Below are positions 9,859 to 19,886 of a stretch of DNA of 64,000 bases, piece after piece. Source of the DNA: Saprospirales bacterium (GTDB taxonomy: Bacteria; Bacteroidota; Bacteroidia; Chitinophagales; Saprospiraceae); contig JADJYG010000028.1 of assembly GCA_016719895.1 (NCBI GenBank), positions 186,001 to 250,000 of the forward strand. Direction: 5' to 3'. Every line of letters starts with the position of its first letter. The first letter of the stretch is position 1. Under the pieces are notes generated by a model. That model made no database searches and had not been told where the DNA came from. It saw nothing but the letters and a program-made list of their open reading frames with translations. A program made the position numbers and the translations under genes.

Positions 9859-12800
9859 TTATTTCCCGGCCAGCCACTCGATGTCAATGACCGCCCGATT
9901 GAAGGCGTCCAGCGCGTCCAGGTAGCCGAGCCGGATGTCGTTGGCGCGCGTGAGCGCCTGGGCATATTCGAGGTAACCCACGTCGCCCGCGCGAAATGCC
10001 TTTTGGGCGTTGATCAGCAACATATCGGCAGTAGGCAACGCGGTTTTTTCGTAGTAGTCCAATACGACGCGCTGTTTTTCGTAATTCTGGATGGCTTGAC
10101 GGAACTGTCCTTCGAGTTGGCGCGTCCTCGCTTCCAGGTTCGTCTGTGCGATTTGCTCCGCGATCTTTGCCGCCGCGACGCGACTTTTTTGCGCCTTGCG
10201 AAAAATCGGGACGGCGATGCCTGCCTGCACGACGTGAAAACGGTCGCCCGAAGTGTAACGAGGGTCGGCGCCTGGTTCGACGGAATTAAGCGACTGGTTG
10301 AGGTAGCCGATGCTGAAATCCGGCGCCAACCGCACTTTTTCCAGCCCGGTCGCGGCCTGGTTGAGCGCAACTTGCTGCCGGAACCAAGCCAGAGAAGGGT
10401 TGTCGGTCACACCGGTCGCAAAATCGGGCAAAGTCCTTTTGTCTAAGCGGGCATCGGGTGGAATACCCACCGGTTGGGCGGCGTTGATCAGCGTTTGCAA
10501 CAGCACCTGGGCGATTTGAATGTCGGCGGTAACCTGTGCCAATTGGTTGCGGATTTCCCCCTGTTGCGCTTCGGCAGTTGCTCTTTCCAGGTTGTTCGTT
10601 TCCCCGGTGCGCACACAGGCATCCGCTGCCTTGACAAATCCGGCCAAAAGCGTATCCTGACTTTGCAAAAGCCGCCGTTTTTCAAATAAATAAGCCAGTT
10701 CGTACCAGGCCGAACGCACCTCGTAGGCCAGGTCGTTGGTCGTGACGGTCAGCGACAGTTCGGCAGCGCGGGTATTGGTATCGGCGAAGGCCAGCCCGGC
10801 GCGGCGGTTGCGCGGATTGGGAATTTCCTGCACGATGCCGAAGCCCTGGTCGAATTGCCTGGAATTGTACTGCCCCAGTTGCGCGCTGAAATTCGTTTTC
10901 GGCATGTCGTATGCCGCCCCGCGCAACGTTTGTTGAAATTGAATCTGGTAGTTCCGGCCTTAATTTGCAGGTTGTTGGATTTGGCCTGGGCGATGGCTTC
11001 ATCCAAGGTCAGCGTCGTTTGCGCCGTTCCTGTTTTTGGGAAAAGCGCCAGGGCAAGAATGGCCAACGACGCCACTACCGGCTTCATTCCCTTGCCGAAC
11101 CATTTTTCGAAATAAACATACAGGCACGGCAGTACCAGCAGCGTGAGCAGCGTGGCCGAAATAAGCCCTCCGATAACCACCGTCGCCAACGGGCGCTGCA
11201 CTTCCGCGCCGTCGCCGGCGGACAACGCCATCGGCAGGAAGCCGAGCGAGGCCACGGCTGCCGTCATGATGACCGGGCGAAGGCGAACGCGGGTGCCTTG
11301 CCGCACCCTTTCGAGCACGTCGGTCACGCCTTCCGATTTCAGTTGGTTGAAATAACCGATCAGGACAATGCCGTTCAACACCGCCACGCCGAAAAGCGCG
11401 ATGAAACCCACGCCTGCCGAAATCGAAAACGGCATACCCCGCACCGCCAGCGCCGCTACGCCGCCAATGGCCGACAGCGGCACCGCGGTGAAAATCAAAA
11501 AGGCTTGACTGACGGACCGGAACGTGAAAAACAACAAGGCAAAAATCAGGGCCAAGGCCACCGGAACGGCCACGGAAAGCCGCTCCTTCGCCTCGCGCAG
11601 GTTTTGAAACTGCCCTCCGAAGGTGTAATAGTAACCGCTTGGCAATTGGAACTTTTTCTGCAAAATGCCTTCGATTTCTTCCACCACGCTTTCTACGTCG
11701 CGCCCGCGCACGTTGAACCCCACGAATATGCGCCGCTGTCCGCTCTCGCGGCTCACTTGTGCCGGGGCTTCCTTGTATTCGATGGCGGCGACCTGGCTGA
11801 GCGGTACTTTCTGACCGTCGGGCGTGGGGATGTACAGGTTTTCGAGGTTGGCCAAGTCGGTGCGCAGGCCGCGTTCGAGCCTGACTACTAAGTCAAATCG
11901 CTTTTCACCTTCGTACACCACTCCTGCCGTGCTGCCCGCATAAGCCGTTTTGACAATCATATTGATGTCGGCCACGTTCAGCCCGAATTGAGCAAGGCGG
12001 TCCCGGTCGTACGTAACCTGCACTTGCGGCAAGCCGCGCACTTTTTCCAGCGTCGGCTCTGTCACGCCCTCGACCGGTGCGATGAGCCGGGCAACTTCGG
12101 CAGCCTGGTCGGCCAACACGTCGAGGTCGTCGCCGAAAATTTTGATGGCCACATCCTGCCGGATACCGGTCATCAGTTCGTTGAAACGCATTTGCATCGG
12201 CTGCGTCAGTTCGATATTTACGCCCGGAAGCACTGAAAGCGCCTCCTCCATCGCTTCCTGCATTTCTTCCCGGTCGCAGACTTCTTCCCGCCAGGTCTCT
12301 TTCGGCTTCATGGCCACCATGATGTCCGCCCGTTCCACGGGCATCGGATCGGTAGGAATTTCGGCCGAGCCGATGCGGCTCACCACCTGCTTCACTTCCG
12401 GGAAGTTTTTTATCAAAATTTCTTCAGCCTTGGTGGTGCTCTCCACCATTTGCGTCAGCGATGTGCCTTGCATCATGCTGAATTCCACCGTCATGTCGCC
12501 TTCTTCCAGCGTGGGGATAAACTCGCCGCCCATGCGCGAAAATCCCCACAGCGCCAACGCAAACAACAGCGCGGAAATACCCACGGTCAATTTTTTCCAA
12601 CGCAAAACACTTTCCAAGGCCGGTCCGTAAAGTTTTGGAAAAACGACATGATACGATCCGACACGTTGGCTTTATGCGTCGTTTTCTTACTCAAAAACAA
12701 GGCGGCAGCCATCGGCACCCACGTCAGCGAAAGAATGAAAGCGCCCAATATGGCAAAACCGACCGTTTGGGCCATCGGTTGGAACATTTTGCCTTCGATG

Positions 12801-14210
12801 CCGACCAACGAAAGAATCGGAAGATAAACGATGAGAATGATGATTTCCCCGAACGCCGCGCTGTTTCTGATTTTGGACGCGGCGGCGTAAACTTCTTTGT
12901 CCATTTGCCGCTGGGTCAGCCGCGCGACTCCGGGGAACAAATGGCTGCCCGTGATACGATGTACGATGGACTCCACGATGATAACTGTACCGTCCACCAG
13001 CAAACCGAAGTCAATGGCGCCGAGCGACATCAGGTTACCCGATACGCCGAAAAGGTTCATCATGCTGAATGCAAACAGCATGGCCAACGGGATCACCGAG
13101 GCTGCCACCAAGCCCGCGCGAAGGTTACCGAGCAACAACACCAAAATGAATACCACGATAAGCCCGCCTTCCAGGAGATTTTTCTCCACCGTGCCGATGG
13201 TGCGCCCGACCAATTCCGTGCGGTCGATAAAAGGCTCGATCACCACGCCTTCGGGCAAGGCTTGCTGAATGACGGCGATCCGTTCTTTCACCCGGCGACT
13301 TACCTCCACGAAGTTGTCCCCTTTGAGCATGAGCGTGATGCCGGCCACCACTTCCCCCTTCGCCGTTGCGCGTGACGGCGCCGAGCCGGTTAACGCTGCC
13401 GAATTGCACCGTGCCCACGTCGCGTACCAGCACTGGAATGCCGTTGCGCGTAGTGACGACGATACGCTCGATGTCCTGCAAGGTCTTCACCAGGCCGATG
13501 CCCCGGATGAAATAGAGATTGCTGCCTTTTTCGATGTACGAGCCGCCGGTATTCTCGTTGTTCCGCTCCAGGGCCTGGAATACGTCGGGCATGGTGAGAT
13601 TCAGGGCGTTGAGTTTGTCGGGGTCCACGGCGAGTTCGTATTGCTTCACGAAACCGCCCCAGCCACTCACCTCGGCTACGCCGGGCGTCCCGGCGAGTTG
13701 GCGCTTGACTACCCAATCCTGCAACGTGCGCAGGTCGGTGACCGTGTATATATCCTCGAATCCCTTTTTCGGGTGGATGGTGTAGTGATAAATCTCGTTG
13801 AGGTCGGTAGTAATTGGGGTTAAAAAAGGCTTGGCCATCCCCTTGAATATGGCATCCTGCGCTTCTTTCAAACCTTCTGAAACTTGCTGGCGCGCCCAGT
13901 ATATATCCGCATCGTCTTTAAAAACGACGGTGATAACCGACAAACCCGAACGGGAAATGGAACGCCGCTCCACTACTTTTGGAATATTGGCCAGGGCCAG
14001 TTCGATCGGGGCGGTAATAAATTGTTCTACTTCCTGGGCGCCCAGCGTGGAGGCTTGGGTGATAACCTGTACCTGGTTGTTGGTGATGTCGGGCACGGCA
14101 TCCAAGGGGAGACGGATGAATGAAATTGTGCCCCAAATTGCCAGCGCCAGTGTGAATAGCCCGATGATGAGTTTATTGTGAATGGAAAAATGAATGATCC
14201 TGTCTAACAT
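9859..14210 (-). CDS. cusA: CusA/CzcA-type heavy-metal RND pump fused to a TolC-like outer-membrane domain (three frameshifts)
   Basis: A proton-driven tripartite efflux pump in one chain of about 1450 residues. The start is ATG 14210 (MLDRIIHFSIHNKLIIGLF). The RND part has the periplasmic porter domains and both sets of transmembrane helices (for example VPVALALIFALLFFTFRSV and VIGGLISATLLTLLVLPCLYV). Directly after the last helix, MKPVVASLAILALALFPKTGTAQ leads into a TolC/CusC-like domain (LTLDEAIAQAKSNN ...) ending FNRAVIDIEWLAGK. This fusion is common in Bacteroidota. Three single-base indels split it: an extra base in C5 at 13354-13358 (restored NGEGEVVAGITLMLKG), a missing base in AAA at 12629-12631 (restored NFYGPALESVL), and a missing base at 10952-10953 (restored AGNYQIQFQQTLRG). 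All are repaired without losing a residue, so sequence error is more likely than gene death. Confidence 0.88.
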
Positions 14211-14307
14211 GGACACGGTTGGGTTGATGGATGGAAAAATGCCGACGCCCACACCCGGCATCGTGCCGAATGAGGAAAGTCTGGACAGACCGGTCAGCGT
14301 GAAAAAC

Positions 14308-14658
14308 TTAACCCAACTTGTTTATCGGAGGACGGAACAGCGCCGCGAGATGAGCGGCGGAAAGGGGCGCTTGGTAAAAGAATCCGTTTTGTGTTGCTTC
14401 AACTAAAGGCGTCGGCAAAGGCGATTCTAATAACGGTGCTTTGACAGAGATGGTCACACATCCGCAACATGCGCAACTACAAAGCGGGGAGCAAGGATCG
14501 ACGCAGGCATGGTGATGCCCAAAGGCTTGCGAATCGGCAGATTGAAACACAGGTTGGTTACCAGCTTGCCGCAAATTCCGATCATGCTCGAAGTCTGCAC
14601 AAGGCAGGCAACCGAGAATTAACAAATACAGGGCAAATGTGCGGACGAACCAGGACAT
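14308..14658 (-). CDS. DUF6660-like small Cys/His-rich exported protein
   Basis: A 116-residue protein with an N-terminal hydrophobic signal (FVRTFALYLLILGCLPCAD). The central metal-ligand-rich stretch reads HHHACVDPCSPLCSCACCG. The C-terminus ends with AALFRPPINKLG. Such proteins regularly precede cusA-type operons in Bacteroidota. Here the gene lies 97 bp upstream of the pump gene on the same strand. A periplasmic metal-binding or metal-sensing role is plausible from the Cys and His content, but no biochemical function is established. Confidence 0.75.
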   Translation of the reverse strand: MSWFVRTFALYLLILGCLPCADFEHDRNLRQAGNQPVFQSADSQAFGHHHACVDPCSPLCSCACCGCVTISVKAPLLESPLPTPLVEATQNGFFYQAPLSAAHLAALFRPPINKLG

Positions 14659-14662
14659 GGCG

Positions 14663-14670
14663 CAAAGGTA
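14663..14670 (-). promoter_or_regulatory. -7 promoter box of the metal-efflux operon
   Basis: The minus strand reads TACCTTTG, a full TAnnTTTG match, and ends 4 bp before the ATG at 14658. The transcript would therefore be leaderless or nearly so. The -33 region is weak. Confidence 0.45.
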
Positions 14671-14823
14671 ATGGAAATAGAGGAACCTCGCCCGGCAGCT
14701 TCATATTAGCGTTTGGCAAAAATTTACAGCCATGTTGCACATTCGTTGCCAAAACCCGCATAATTTTACTGCCCGAAGCAGGTATCTTTCACGTTCCGGC
14801 TTTTTTACACCTGAAAACAAACG

Positions 14824-15120
14824 TATGCAAGACCTATCTCCGCTCATCCACGCCCTCCAAACCCAACTCCGCGCCGAAATGTCCCGCGCCGGTGTCTCCT
14901 ACGAAGACGCGGCCGGCCCTTTGCACTACGCCAACAAATCCAGCATCGCTCGCCTGCTGGTAAAAGACCGGATGAGTTTTGAGGACACCATAAAACTGAT
15001 GGTACTCTGCAAAACGCCGGTCATCGCGCTCACCAAGCCATTCAGGTTTAAAATTGAAGTAAAAGCCAGCACGATGGCCAAGCGGGAGACCCGCGGGGGG
15101 GTGTGCGCGGGTTGTTTTAA
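14824..15120 (+). CDS. Hypothetical small protein (3' end uncertain)
   Basis: The ATG at 14824 opens a frame (MQDLSPLIHALQTQLRAEMSRAG ... SIARLLVKDRMSFEDTIKLMVLC) with normal composition for about 85 codons. It has a helical pattern and no recognised motif. Past about 15090 the sequence turns into poly-G of doubtful quality. If the G7 run at 15095-15101 were five or eight bases long, the frame would close at TAA 15118-15120, just before a strong hairpin, giving about 98 residues. As written it runs on into low-complexity Gly codons. No function can be assigned. Confidence 0.45.
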
Positions 15121-15162
15121 GGAAGGCCACCCCCCGGTACCGCTTACCGGATGGCCTTTCCT
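15119..15162. repeat. Long imperfect hairpin, possible terminator
   Basis: AGGAAGGCCA at the left pairs with TGGCCTTTCCT at the right. Inside, CCGGTA and TACCGG form a second stem around a five-base loop. It lies directly after the likely true end of the small plus-strand gene. There is no T-run, so its role as a terminator is uncertain. Confidence 0.4.
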
Positions 15163-15413
15163 GGGGGAGGTGGCGGAACATACCGGGTTGATTGGGGGGA
15201 AGAAGGCCCGATCGGGGTTTTGTTGCGGGGGACCCCGGGTTGGTGGGGGGGGGGTTGGGGGGGGGGGGGGAAGAAGGGGGGTGGGAAGGGGAGAGGCAAA
15301 AAAAAAAAACCAAACCAAAAAAAAAACGCCAAGCGCAACGGAGAGCAAACCAGCCTGCGGATCACGCAAGGGTTAATTGAACTGGGGGATCAAAGCAACA
15401 GCAAAAGGGAGGG
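15163..15413. other. Low-complexity stretch of doubtful sequence quality
   Basis: This stretch holds G runs of up to 12-14 bases and A runs of 9-12 bases, and no reading frame or known element. The flanks on both sides are ordinary coding sequence. It looks like a poorly resolved assembly join or the end of reads. No gene is supported here. Confidence 0.6.
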
Positions 15414-15448
15414 AAAAAAAAAACAGAAAAACCCCCCCTCAGGAGGGG
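15414..15448 (-). terminator. Rho-independent terminator after the lysis gene pair
   Basis: Read on the minus strand, CCCCT pairs with AGGGG around a four-base loop, followed by extra G and then long T runs (TTTTT, C, TG, then ten T). The stop codon of the M15 peptidase gene lies inside the stem. It would end the minus-strand operon. Confidence 0.6.
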
Positions 15449-16005
15449 CCCAGCTTCCCATTCCAAGCCACATCCCCCCGCTTCCCCGGATCACAATCCA
15501 GGTGAACAAACGTATCATAAATCCCAAACCGGTTAAACCCAACACTCCTGGCCGCCCGCACAATCCTGATCTTCTGCTCCAGCGTCCGCGCCGCGATATC
15601 CGCCGCCCAGCCCCGCGTATGCGCGGAATCCGGCACGCCGCCCACGGCGGCATTGTGCTCTGGAGTCCGGTAGCCGGAATTGACCCGGAACGGAATGCCG
15701 GCCTGCTCCCGGGCGGCATCGAGCATTTCGAGGAATTTGATTTTCATGTAAACGCCACTGCCAGGCTGGTCCGGCGAGTCGAACTCATTGATGTCAAAGT
15801 GGCTCATAATGATGGGTGATTGCTCGTAGTTGAGTTCCGAGCCGGCCACGGTATGCGGTTGCTCGGTGGTGCCGCCTTCGTCATCCCACTGCCCGGTGGG
15901 GCCGATGCCGTCGCGGAAGAAACGGCGGTACAGCCACCAGGTCAGACCAGATAAGCCGAGAAAAAGCGATGTGGCCAGGAGGGCGTATTTGGTTTTGGGC
16001 GTCAT
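15439..16005 (-). CDS. M15A-family peptidase (D-Ala-D-Ala carboxypeptidase / endolysin-like)
   Basis: A 188-residue zinc peptidase acting on peptidoglycan cross-links. The N-terminus has one membrane helix (YALLATSLFLGLSGLTWWLY). The peptidase_M15_3 fold follows: NSGYRTPEHNAAVGG, then DSAHTRGWAADI with the His and Asp zinc ligands, then TFVHLDCDP with the last His. Its ATG overlaps the stop of the upstream GH108 gene (ATGA at 16002-16005), so the two are translationally coupled. The pair resembles a phage lysis cassette or the wall-opening enzymes of conjugative elements. Membrane anchoring favours local wall opening over free lysis, but that is inference. Confidence 0.85.
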   Translation of the reverse strand: MTPKTKYALLATSLFLGLSGLTWWLYRRFFRDGIGPTGQWDDEGGTTEQPHTVAGSELNYEQSPIIMSHFDINEFDSPDQPGSGVYMKIKFLEMLDAAREQAGIPFRVNSGYRTPEHNAAVGGVPDSAHTRGWAADIAARTLEQKIRIVRAARSVGFNRFGIYDTFVHLDCDPGKRGDVAWNGKLGPS

Positions 16006-16725
16006 AAATCAATAGTTTTTAAGCGGAAGTACAAGATAGCGATCAGACCAAAAAGCAAGGCCAGGGCCGTCCAAACCCAGATTGCATCGTCGCTGCTTTT
16101 GAACATGCCGGAAAAACGGCGCTGCCAGAGTTCGACCTGGTAGTTGGGTTGGGCAGAAGGCGTGGCGGGTGTTTCACCGGCCGGCAAGGGCGGGAAAAAG
16201 GTATTCATCCGGTTGGTCCAGCCGGCAGTATAGGTGGGATTGCCGAGCGATTGGAGGTAGGAAAGCCAGGCTTCCCGGTAAGCGTTGTACAGCCCGGTTT
16301 TGTCTTTGGCGGTTTCCACGTTCACGGCCGCGAGTGTTTTGCTGCCCATGATGCCGTCCGGCGCCAGGGTGTAACCGCGCTGGTTCAGGGTCAGTTGCAG
16401 GGTTTTGGCAGCGGCGGAAGGATTGCCGTAAAAGGCGTTGAACACCAGTTCGGCAAAATCCTGGTCGTAGATTTCCCATATCCGCCAGCGATTGCCCCAC
16501 CAGTCCATGAAGTCCCAGGCTTGCGTTTGGGTGAGGTTTTTCATGGTTTCCGCGCCGGGACACTGCTGGCCGGAATACTCCTGCCAGGCATTGGGCGTGA
16601 TGCCGTATTTGGTGCCGGCATTGACGCCGCAGCGGTTGAAATTGCCGCTGTCGGCGGACTGGTTTTGATATCCGCCCTCGGCAGCAAGGATTTTCTCGAA
16701 AAAAGACTTGGGTGAGTTGGGACAT
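16002..16725 (-). CDS. GH108-family lysozyme with C-terminal membrane anchor (frameshifted)
   Basis: A muramidase-like peptidoglycan hydrolase of about 240 residues. The true start is ATG 16725 (MSQLTQVFF). One extra base in the A6 run at 16699-16704 separates it from the rest; the repaired reading is VFFEKILAAEGGYQNQ. The catalytic Glu sits in the AEGGY motif, and TKYGITPNAW is the second GH108 signature. A PG_binding_3-like part follows (ILQLTLNQRGY... as TLQLTLNQRGYTLAPDGIMG). The C-terminus has one membrane helix (IWVWTALALLFGLIAILYF). Without repair the frame can restart at ATG 16544, which would lack the catalytic Glu. It is coupled to the M15 peptidase downstream. Confidence 0.82.
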
Positions 16726-16746
16726 GGGGCGGTTTAGGGGAAAAAG

Positions 16747-16820
16747 TTGCGGGGGAAGGACTCGAACCTCCGACTTCCAGATCATGAGTCTGGCACGCTG
16801 ACCAACTGCGCTACCCCGCT
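16747..16820 (-). tRNA. tRNA-Met (anticodon CAT)
   Basis: The minus strand folds as a 74-nt cloverleaf. The D arm is GCGC/GCGT, the anticodon stem CCAGA/TCTGG around CTCATGA, the variable loop AAGTC, and the T arm GGAGG/CCTTC with loop TTCGAGT. The acceptor pairs GCGGGG with CCCCGC, and positions 1 and 72 form an A-A mismatch. The anticodon stem lacks the three G-C pairs of initiator tRNA, so an elongator Met (or a lysidine-modified Ile2) is likely. CCA is not encoded. It lies between the 502-residue protein gene and the lysozyme gene on the same strand. Confidence 0.88.
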
Positions 16821-16891
16821 TTAATGATGGATTAAAAAGCGGGCGGGCAGCCGATTTAAAATCCTCGCCCGCCGCTTCATTTTCAAAACCT

Positions 16892-18400
16892 TTACCGTTT
16901 CCCACTGCGAATCATCGCCAGCGTTTCCTTAAAAACCTGCGCATACGTTTTAGTTCCCTCGTACCCCTCCCAGCGCTGCGCCGTCTGCTGGTGCGCCCAT
17001 TTCAAATACTCCCGGCTGTGCGCCTTTTCCTGCCGGATACACTTGGTGGCAAAAATCTGGTACAGCCGCTTTTGCTTTTCCGTGGAGCAGGCGCCGTTGC
17101 GGTAGCACTCGACGTAGAGCGCCTTGCTCACCCGTTTGCAGGATTGCCCGAAGGGGTGGCGGTAGAACTCGGTCATGGCAACCTTGCTCAACAGCACCGA
17201 GGATGCTCCTTTGCCCGGCTTTTCGGCTTTGGTCAGGCGCCCGCTTTCGGGGCAGACGGTGTAGTAGCGGATGTCGGCAAACAGGTCCATCCAATCGTAC
17301 ACTTTTACTTTCAGCAGGACTTTGTTTTCGTTTTTCAGGTAGTACACGCCGATGATCTTGTCCTTCGATTCGCCGTCGTGCCAGCGCAGGCGCATGCCTT
17401 CCAGGAAGGTCATCAGGGCCGGCGACTTGGCTTTTTCGCGGGAGAACTCGCATTTGGAAGTGGGCTTCTTCGCTTTGACCGCGCGGTATTTCGTCTCATC
17501 GTCTGCCGGTTGGGGCTGCGCGGCGGCTTCGGGCGTTTCGTCGCCGGCGACATCGAAGGTCACGGTGCCGTCCTTCCGGGTTTCGACGCCGGCTTTGCCT
17601 TCCACTTCGAAGTGTTGATCCACGGCTTTGCCCTCGATGACGGTCATCGGCGTGCCGTCGGGATGGGCCAGGATTTTATCGCCTTTGGCCGGATCGGCGA
17701 CGGTGGGCGCGGCGATTTCCACTTTTTCCGTGGGCGTCACCAGGATGGCTTCGTTTTCGTCGCAGTCGGTGCGGCGGGCGACTTCGGCTTTTTTGACCAG
17801 GTTTTTGGGCAGCCGCATTTTGTAGGGCGCTACCGGGGTTTCTTTGCCGGTGGCTGGCGGAGCCGAGGCTGTTTTGGCAATGGCCGAGGGCTGCAACATC
17901 GCGGTCTTTTTATTGCCGGCAGCATCGGTGTAGCGCACCAGGTGGCCGCCGCCTTTGCGGGCTTTGAGGCTGGCGATTACACCTATTATAATATGGCCTT
18001 TGATGGTGGCTTCCACGGCGTCGCCGATCTGGAGCAGCCGGCCGTTTTTGTCCAGGCCGTATTGGACGTTTCCATCCGCATCGGCGCCGACCAGGTATTC
18101 CGTGCCGTCGATGGTGACGGTTTCAGAGTAGGCGTCGGCTTGTTTTTTAGCGCGTTTTTCTTTTGTCTTCGGGCCGCGTTTCAGGGGTGCTACCGGTTCG
18201 GCGGCAGATGGCACAACGGGCTGTTCGCCGGCCAATTCGCCTTTGGCCAGTTCGTACAGGTCTTTGTCATTTTCGGCAAACACCTCGTACAATTCCGGAT
18301 CGAAATTGTCGCTGTCGGATTTCAGGGATTCGATTTCCCGGCGCAGATCGGGCTGGAGTTTGGCGATTTGCGCATCGGTCAGTTGGGCTATTTTATACAT
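16892..18400 (-). CDS. Unknown 502-residue protein of the polyvalent-type operon
   Basis: I do not recognise this family. The N-terminus (MYKIAQLTDAQIAKLQPDLRREIESL) resembles that of the next gene upstream. Residues about 130-180 look like a small KOW/Tudor-like beta domain (IGDAVEATIKGHIIIGVIASL ...). A low-complexity Ala/Pro/Glu linker follows. The C-terminal 180 residues are a compact domain with KVKVYDWMDLFADIRYYTVCP and several Cys (VECYRNGACS, ATKCIRQ). It starts 2 bp after the stop of the DUF2958 gene, so it is in the same operon as the helicase. A role as a cargo or structural protein of the element is only a guess. Confidence 0.7.
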   Translation of the reverse strand: MYKIAQLTDAQIAKLQPDLRREIESLKSDSDNFDPELYEVFAENDKDLYELAKGELAGEQPVVPSAAEPVAPLKRGPKTKEKRAKKQADAYSETVTIDGTEYLVGADADGNVQYGLDKNGRLLQIGDAVEATIKGHIIIGVIASLKARKGGGHLVRYTDAAGNKKTAMLQPSAIAKTASAPPATGKETPVAPYKMRLPKNLVKKAEVARRTDCDENEAILVTPTEKVEIAAPTVADPAKGDKILAHPDGTPMTVIEGKAVDQHFEVEGKAGVETRKDGTVTFDVAGDETPEAAAQPQPADDETKYRAVKAKKPTSKCEFSREKAKSPALMTFLEGMRLRWHDGESKDKIIGVYYLKNENKVLLKVKVYDWMDLFADIRYYTVCPESGRLTKAEKPGKGASSVLLSKVAMTEFYRHPFGQSCKRVSKALYVECYRNGACSTEKQKRLYQIFATKCIRQEKAHSREYLKWAHQQTAQRWEGYEGTKTYAQVFKETLAMIRSGKR

Positions 18401-18402
18401 GG

Positions 18403-19881
18403 TCAGGCTGCTTTTTGAGATTTGAGTTTGAGGATTCGGATGCGGGCGGCTTGCGCCTTGGCTTTGGCCTGGGCGAGCCGCAGGCGCTTCGAGTTATCCA
18501 CCACCGGTGGCGCTTCGACGGCGCTACTTTCCGTTTTGAAATACCCCGGCAGGTTCGGGATCGGCGCGCCGACGCGTTTGCCGTCCAATTTCCAGGTGGC
18601 TAATTTTTGCCCGTCACCCAGTTCGATCAGGCCGTCGAACTGGTAGGTTTTGCCGTTGCTGTGCCGGTAGGATTGCCCTTCGACAAAGCCGTTCCAATCC
18701 GTGTGCTCGATGGGGGTAAGGCTCTTTTCGCTCACGTTGTCCGGATCGGCCCATTGGTAGGCTTGGGCCAGGTAAATCCAGTGCCGGGCCACGGTGTCGA
18801 AAGTGCCCTCGTCCAGGATTTGAACGGGCGTGTCTTTGTATTGGGCCATATCGCCCTTTTTGAATTTGGGGTCGGGCACTTCGATTTTTCGGTCATACAA
18901 ATCGGCGAGGTACGAATTCGACACATTGCGGGTCGTTTTGTACTTGCCTTTACCGGGGCCAAAATCGTGCGGGACAACGAAAGGCGTGTTGCGCACCAGC
19001 CATTCCATGACCGGCAGCGCCTTGTTCCAGGCCGCGAGGGTGTACTGGCTTTTTTGGTCAAAACCAATCCCGATCAACTGCTCGGTGGTCGTTTCCGACA
19101 CCTCTTTCTTCTTGGGCGCCTTGAAAAAGTCTGGATCGGCATTGTGCAGCGCCTCGCCCAGCACAACCGGCTTCCAATGAAAATCCAGTTCCACCCGGCC
19201 GTTTTCGGTGATCTCCTGCCGGCCGATGAAGCCGGATTCGGACATTTGACTGTCGCCGTTGAGAATGGCATAGCCGAAAAACATATCCTCGCTGCCGTCG
19301 TATTCCAGGATAAACCAGTCGCTTTGGCCGTAGAAATAGTGGGCGTACACGGTTTGCTCCATCAACGGCTTTTTCGATTGCGAGCGGAACTTCGGAATGG
19401 CGGCCAGCATCTTTTCCACCTCGCCCACGATGGCCTCGCGTTCTTCGTTGAATCCACTGACCACCCGCTGCTGGTGCAGGGGCATGAATTTTTTGGCCAG
19501 GGGGTAGTTGTTGAAGGAAAAAGACTTTGGCCGCTCAGCCGGTTTAGGCGTTGCAGGTTTAGCAGCCACCGGTCGGGCCGGCTCGGGCAAATCCATTTTG
19601 GCCTGCGCCGGTTCTTGTTTGACCGGCTCCGGTTTTGCGACTTGCATGGTTCCGTTCAAAAATCCTTTCCGGGTCAGCAAGGCATAAATCGCCGCATCGA
19701 GGTTTTCGGCGGTTTCATGCGGCACGGTGAAGTTGGCCGAGGCGTTTTTGACCAAATAATAGGAAGTCACCAGGCGCAGCGGCTCGCCGGTCTGGTCAAT
19801 GATCTGCTCCTGCCGGGCGATGGGCACCTCGTCCAGTCGGGCGATTTGCGGCGGAGTCAGGCTTTGGAGTTGGTAGGTCAT
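18403..19881 (-). CDS. DUF2958-containing protein
   Basis: A 492-residue protein. The N-terminal about 60 residues (LTPPQIARLDEVPIARQEQI) resemble the N-terminus of the 502-residue neighbour. A Pro/Lys/Ala linker follows. Residues about 165-245 match DUF2958 in layout: VYAHYFYGQSDWFILEYDG, MFFGYAILNG, SESGFIGRQEI and VELDFHWKPVVLGEAL. DUF2958 is known from polyvalent proteins and conjugative elements; its biochemical activity is not established. The rest is unassigned, with a very basic C-terminal tail (RLRLAQAKAKAQAARIRILKLKSQKA). It starts 5 bp after the helicase stop, which indicates one operon. Confidence 0.75.
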   Translation of the reverse strand: MTYQLQSLTPPQIARLDEVPIARQEQIIDQTGEPLRLVTSYYLVKNASANFTVPHETAENLDAAIYALLTRKGFLNGTMQVAKPEPVKQEPAQAKMDLPEPARPVAAKPATPKPAERPKSFSFNNYPLAKKFMPLHQQRVVSGFNEEREAIVGEVEKMLAAIPKFRSQSKKPLMEQTVYAHYFYGQSDWFILEYDGSEDMFFGYAILNGDSQMSESGFIGRQEITENGRVELDFHWKPVVLGEALHNADPDFFKAPKKKEVSETTTEQLIGIGFDQKSQYTLAAWNKALPVMEWLVRNTPFVVPHDFGPGKGKYKTTRNVSNSYLADLYDRKIEVPDPKFKKGDMAQYKDTPVQILDEGTFDTVARHWIYLAQAYQWADPDNVSEKSLTPIEHTDWNGFVEGQSYRHSNGKTYQFDGLIELGDGQKLATWKLDGKRVGAPIPNLPGYFKTESSAVEAPPVVDNSKRLRLAQAKAKAQAARIRILKLKSQKAA

Positions 19882-19886
19882 GGCGG

